DNA of 64,000 nt. Origin: Rehmannia glutinosa. Lineage: Eukaryota; Streptophyta; Magnoliopsida; Lamiales; Orobanchaceae. Location: NCBI GenBank assembly GCA_016081115.2, contig JABTTQ020001105.1:1-64000 (forward strand), in the 5' to 3' direction. The translations under genes and the position numbers were made by a program. This document shows, piece after piece, positions 60,485 to 64,000 of this stretch (position 1 is its first letter; each line of letters opens with the position of its first letter). The notes beneath the pieces are model-generated. The model was not told the DNA's origin. It saw only the letters and a program-made list of their open reading frames with translations, and ran no database searches.

Positions 60485-63400
60485 ATGAGGCCAATTTTCT
60501 GTGGGAACTTTGAGTATGATGCTCGGCAGTCAGATCTTGAGAGAGACTTCAGAAGATATGGAAAAGTTGATAGGGTTGATATGAAGTCTGGTAAGTCTGA
60601 TTGACTTGAAAGTGTCCCTTTGAAAGAAAAATTATATTTGTTAACTAACTTATTGTGAAAATCATGTTCTTTGTTTTGAGTCCCGTGCAATTAAGGTTTT
60701 TTAAAAGTTTTGGTCATTTCTTAAAGGAAATATATACTCACTTTCGAATGCTCTTATATTTTTCTTTGAGCCAATGCATCTTGCTAGGAAAGCTTGGTGA
60801 ATGAATAAAATACTCACGTTAGCTGGCATATTGCTAAATTGATGGAGTTGATATAACTGTGAAATACTTGTTTTTCTATTTAAATGTTATTAAAAGTAAA
60901 GTCTGACAAATTAGCTTCACCCAATTTAGTATTTGATTATTTTTGCTATACGTACGTAAGAATAATACATATCACCTACATATTTACATGCACTGTGTCC
61001 TGTGGGAGAAGCATTATTTTCCACTGTGCTTCAGTCTGCTTGGATAAAGCACTATCATCCAGTTGCTGTTCCGGAAGGTATTCGATTGGTGGTGACTGGT
61101 TTCATGAACTGTATGAGAAACTGCAGAGACAGACTAGTTGCCATGCCACAGGGAGTAAATACAGTGAAAACCTACACTTTTGCTATTTGAAAATTTGGGT
61201 CACTTAACATGACTAGTAACAGATTGATGGTGGGGTAACTGTCTTATTTTGCGAGGTTATAAACTTGTTTTCTTTAATTATGTGAAAAATAAACTAGTTA
61301 TGGATCTCGTAAAATTCAATGTGTTATTCCTATAGTTTATACATGTATAAATGAATGTTCGCATTAGTGGTGAAAGCAAGATTTTAGTGAATACCATGGA
61401 TCACCTTCTGAGAAGACAAAGGAGTCCAAGAAGGCTGTGCTGACTAGCTTCGGGAGAGTCCTTTGCACACAGAACCAACTTCAGCAGAGGACCCATGTAA
61501 ACTTGCTTATTGACGACATAAGTGTTTCCTTGTTGAGTTTCGTGGGGTGTCAGGATGTGTTTAAGCAAAAAAACTATATCTTTTTACGTGTGAGACGCCA
61601 ATATTCAACTAATTCTTTGGCGCAGGATCCAATGCAATGTCCATACTCTCCCTGGCTGATGGAAGGGTTTCTTCTGCATTTCATTTCCTGGCAGTGACAA
61701 GCAACCTCATCTAATTTCCTAGAAGAGTCCTCGACATCCATGACATCACCATCACACATTTTCCCGCGTCATTATTGACTTCATTCCACATGACTTTTGC
61801 CCATCCTTCATTTTTCCACGTTATACGCAGACCTCGAAGCTGAGGCAGCCCAATAAATTGGAGAAGGCACTCACTTTACAATGTGATGTCGTGAGACATC
61901 CACCTTTGGGTAGTTGTCCACTGACATTGCTGAGTTCACTGGCCAAGGTCTGTTACTGATTTAACTGGTCAGTAATCTTTGGATAGACAAGACTGGTTTT
62001 TACTAATGCTTCCAGGTGACATGGTATATGGTTTGTCATTTATGATGGATGAATAATTTGATGGGAGAATTCTGCATGTAGTTAGCACTGTGTTGTCTTA
62101 TTAGAAAAAGTGACATTAAGACAGAGATGTTGGGTATTTTCTGTTGTCAGGTTTTGCTTTTGTTTACATGGAGGATGAAAGAGATGCAGAGGATGCAATC
62201 CGTGCACTTGACCGAATTGAATTTGGTAGAAAGGGCCGCAGACTCCGTGTTGAGTGGACCAAGGTAGTAATATGCATGGGTTGGATTGACTTTTATGAGT
62301 CCTAATCAACTATTTTTCCTTTATTTTAATTTTTTAAATTCTTCTACTTCTTCCACCCTCTGTTGTGCCACAGCAAGAACGAACGAGCAGCAGGCGACCG
62401 GAGAGCACTAGAAGAACTTCATCAAACTCGAGACCTTCTAAAACCCTGTTTGTCATAAATTTTGATCCATATAATACTAGAACAAGGGATTTAGAGAGGC
62501 ATTTTGATCCTTATGGGAAAATACTGAATGTAAGGATCAGGAGGAATTTTGCCTTCATACAGTATGAAACTCAGGAAGACGCTGAAAGCTTTGGATGCTA
62601 CTAATTTGAGGTGAGTTAACCTAGATATTTATTGAAACTTTACTTCTCACGTATTTAAACCAAACTTGTTCATATTGGGAACACCTTTTTGATTGGTTGG
62701 GTATTCTATGCAGCAAACTGTTGGATCGTGTTATCACTGTTGAATATGCTGTCAAGGATGATGATGACAAGCGAAATGGATATAGCCCTGACCGAAATCG
62801 TGACAGATCCCCTAGGAGAGGCCATGACAGGGTGAGATCTCCAAGTCCGTACAGGAGAGAGAGGGAAAGTCCTGATTATGGGCACGGTCGTGGCCGTAAA
62901 AGCCCGAGTCCATATCGTAGAGAGCGAGCAAGTCCTGAGTATACTCGTGGGTCTAGCCGGAGTCCCAGTAGGAAAGAAAGGGATTCTGAACGTGCCCGTG
63001 ACATAAGTCCAAGTCCTAGGAAGGAGAGAGATTCTGATTACCATCATAAACGCAGCCCAAGTCCTCAAATAGAGAGGTCCAATGGTGACAGTGGCCGTGG
63101 ACCCAATCCAGAAAAGAAGGTAAGTCCAGATTATGGTAATGAACCCAGTCCAAGTCCTCGAAGAGAGCACAGAGAGAGGGTAATAAGCCCGACTGATGAT
63201 TATGCTCGTGATAGAAGTCCTGCTTACAGCGATGCAGAAAGCCCTCCGCCTGAGAGATATGGGAGGTATGCATTTATTTCTGCTCTGTATGTGTTAGTTT
63301 AAAGTTAGGGTTAGTTACACTTTGCCCTCCAAACTATAGTCGTTTTTGCACTTTGTCTACCAAACTTTGAAAATAAATTTTCTGCCTCATGAACTATATG

Positions 63401-63949
63401 TTATGTTGCACTTTACCCCTCTAAACCAACCAAAAGTTGACTCATGTCACTCATGATAGGTTTAAGTCAGCTCCCAGAGGGTTAAGTGCAAAATGGTCAA
63501 AGTTACGCATGCAAAAGAGATGCAAAGTTTATTAGGGAAAGTGCAAAACTACCAATTTTGGAGGGCAAAATGCAATTATCCCTTAAAAATAAGGGATAAA
63601 TTGAAAAAAAAAAACACTGATGTTCCGGCTAATTACAAAAAAAAAGTCCAGAGATTTTTGGAAATTACAAAAAAAGCTTTTAGGTTTGATTCATCTTTCC
63701 TTTCCCCCTTTATGTGCAAAAAACATTTCAAGAGCTCCCCTTGCGTTTATCAAAATATTACAGCTATCCCCTTAAATTTAACACACAATCAAACCTCAAG
63801 GTTTTTTTGTAATATTCAAAAACCTTAGTTTTTTTGTAATTAGCCCAAACCTTAGTGGGTGTTCTGTAATTTTCCCTAAAATTAATTATATACTGATCCA
63901 CTTATTTTTTCAATGCAGTCAATCACCAGTGGCACGAGAAAGATCTTGA
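60485..63949 (+). CDS. RS40: Serine/arginine-rich splicing factor, RS40/RS41 type
   Basis: Coding exons: 60485-60590, 62151-62263, 62374-62610, 62714-63265, 63919-63949 (about 346 codons). Seen: RRM1 from residue 1 ([40 protein letters not shown]); a linker; RRM2 ([50 protein letters not shown]); then a long RS domain with repeated SPSPYRRER and SPSPRKERD units, ending SPVARERS. This order is that of the plant-specific RS subfamily, nearest RS40/RS41 rather than RS31. It acts in the nucleus in pre-mRNA splicing. The first coding intron is 1,560 bases, the place where RS genes carry alternative splicing in other plants. Break: the frame is lost near 62585 (QEDAESFG for a QEDA..ALDATN reading). 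The minus-strand frame over the RS domain is a shadow. Confidence 0.92.
61035..61077 (+). other. Candidate 43-base cassette (poison) exon in the long SR-gene intron
   Basis: Preceded by CCACTGTGCTTCAG and followed by GGAAG|GTATTC, both acceptable splice sites. At 43 bases it shifts the frame: after inclusion, exon 62151 reads FCFCLHGG and stops. The region 61000-61140 is also less AT-rich than the rest of the intron. Prediction only. Confidence 0.4.
63307..63582. mobile_element. Family-5 hairpin MITE in last SR-gene intron
   Basis: Left AGGGTTAGTTACACTTTG then CCCTCCAAA; right TTTTGGAGGGC then AAAATGCAATTATCCC, a clear inverted pair. Flanks TTAAAGTT and TTAAAAAT agree at 6 of 8 positions. 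Confidence 0.78.
63592..63876. mobile_element. Family-1 hairpin MITE, directly next to the family-5 copy
   Basis: Left AGGGATAAATTG, then GGCTAATTACAAAAA; right TTTTTTGTAATTAGCCC, then TTCTGTAATTTTCCC. Flanks TAAAAATA and TAAAATTA agree at 7 of 8. Only nine bases separate it from the preceding element. Confidence 0.78.
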
Positions 63950-64000
63950 TAATGAGATGAAACATTCTGTTTCTTGGAAACGAGTACTGCGTGGCAGTTC

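Noticed and set aside
61437..61697. Frame in the long SR-gene intron
   Set aside because: No domain and no splice sites joining it to the gene in frame.
62706..63170. Minus-strand frame of 154 residues
   Set aside because: Mirror of the repetitive RS-domain codons of the splicing factor.

Overview
This is nuclear DNA of a flowering plant, probably a eudicot; I cannot name the species. The evidence is split genes with GT-AG (and some GC-AG) introns, AT-rich introns and spacers, plant-specific families (PEPKR1 kinase, DREB/ERF factors, a type-B response regulator, an RS40/41-type SR protein, a ZFWD protein), and many small plant transposons. There are no operons, CRISPR arrays or rRNA genes, and no convincing functional tRNA.

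Layout. 1-1168 (-): 5' part of a CCCH zinc-finger/WD40 gene. 3411-7044 (+): PEPKR1-type kinase. 7785-9223 (+): conserved, probably plastid protein of unknown function. 10083-17188 (-): ABCB28-type half ABC transporter with 16 coding exons. 17.2-20.7 kb: repeat-filled spacer. 20678-24824 (+): PER1/PGAP3-like GPI-anchor remodelling protein. 25811-26478 (-): DREB1/CBF factor. 26.5-37.2 kb: gene-poor AT-rich stretch. 37166-37779 (-): second DREB/ERF factor. 37.8-44.2 kb: gene-free, with an old tandem duplication split by a 1.5 kb solo LTR. 44208-48025 (+): TraB-family protein. 51284-56502 (+): type-B response regulator. 60485-63949 (+): RS40/RS41-type splicing factor. The genes form no common pathway. 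Abiotic-stress and hormone signalling recurs (two DREBs and a cytokinin-type regulator), and two proteins look plastid-targeted.

Almost every gene needs one or more 1-2 base corrections to be read through. Many sit in short base runs and move the frame without degrading the flanking protein. I read this as residual assembly error, not mass pseudogenisation, so genes are called intact with the breaks noted.

Most of the remaining structure is transposon-derived: hairpin elements (several with 8-bp target duplications, hAT-like), two solo LTRs with exact 5-bp target duplications, tRNA-derived SINEs, and a 34-bp-stem intergenic hairpin. The most unusual gene-level signals are five apparent GC-AG introns, three of them consecutive in the response regulator beside a duplicated exon, and a candidate frame-shifting cassette exon in the SR gene.
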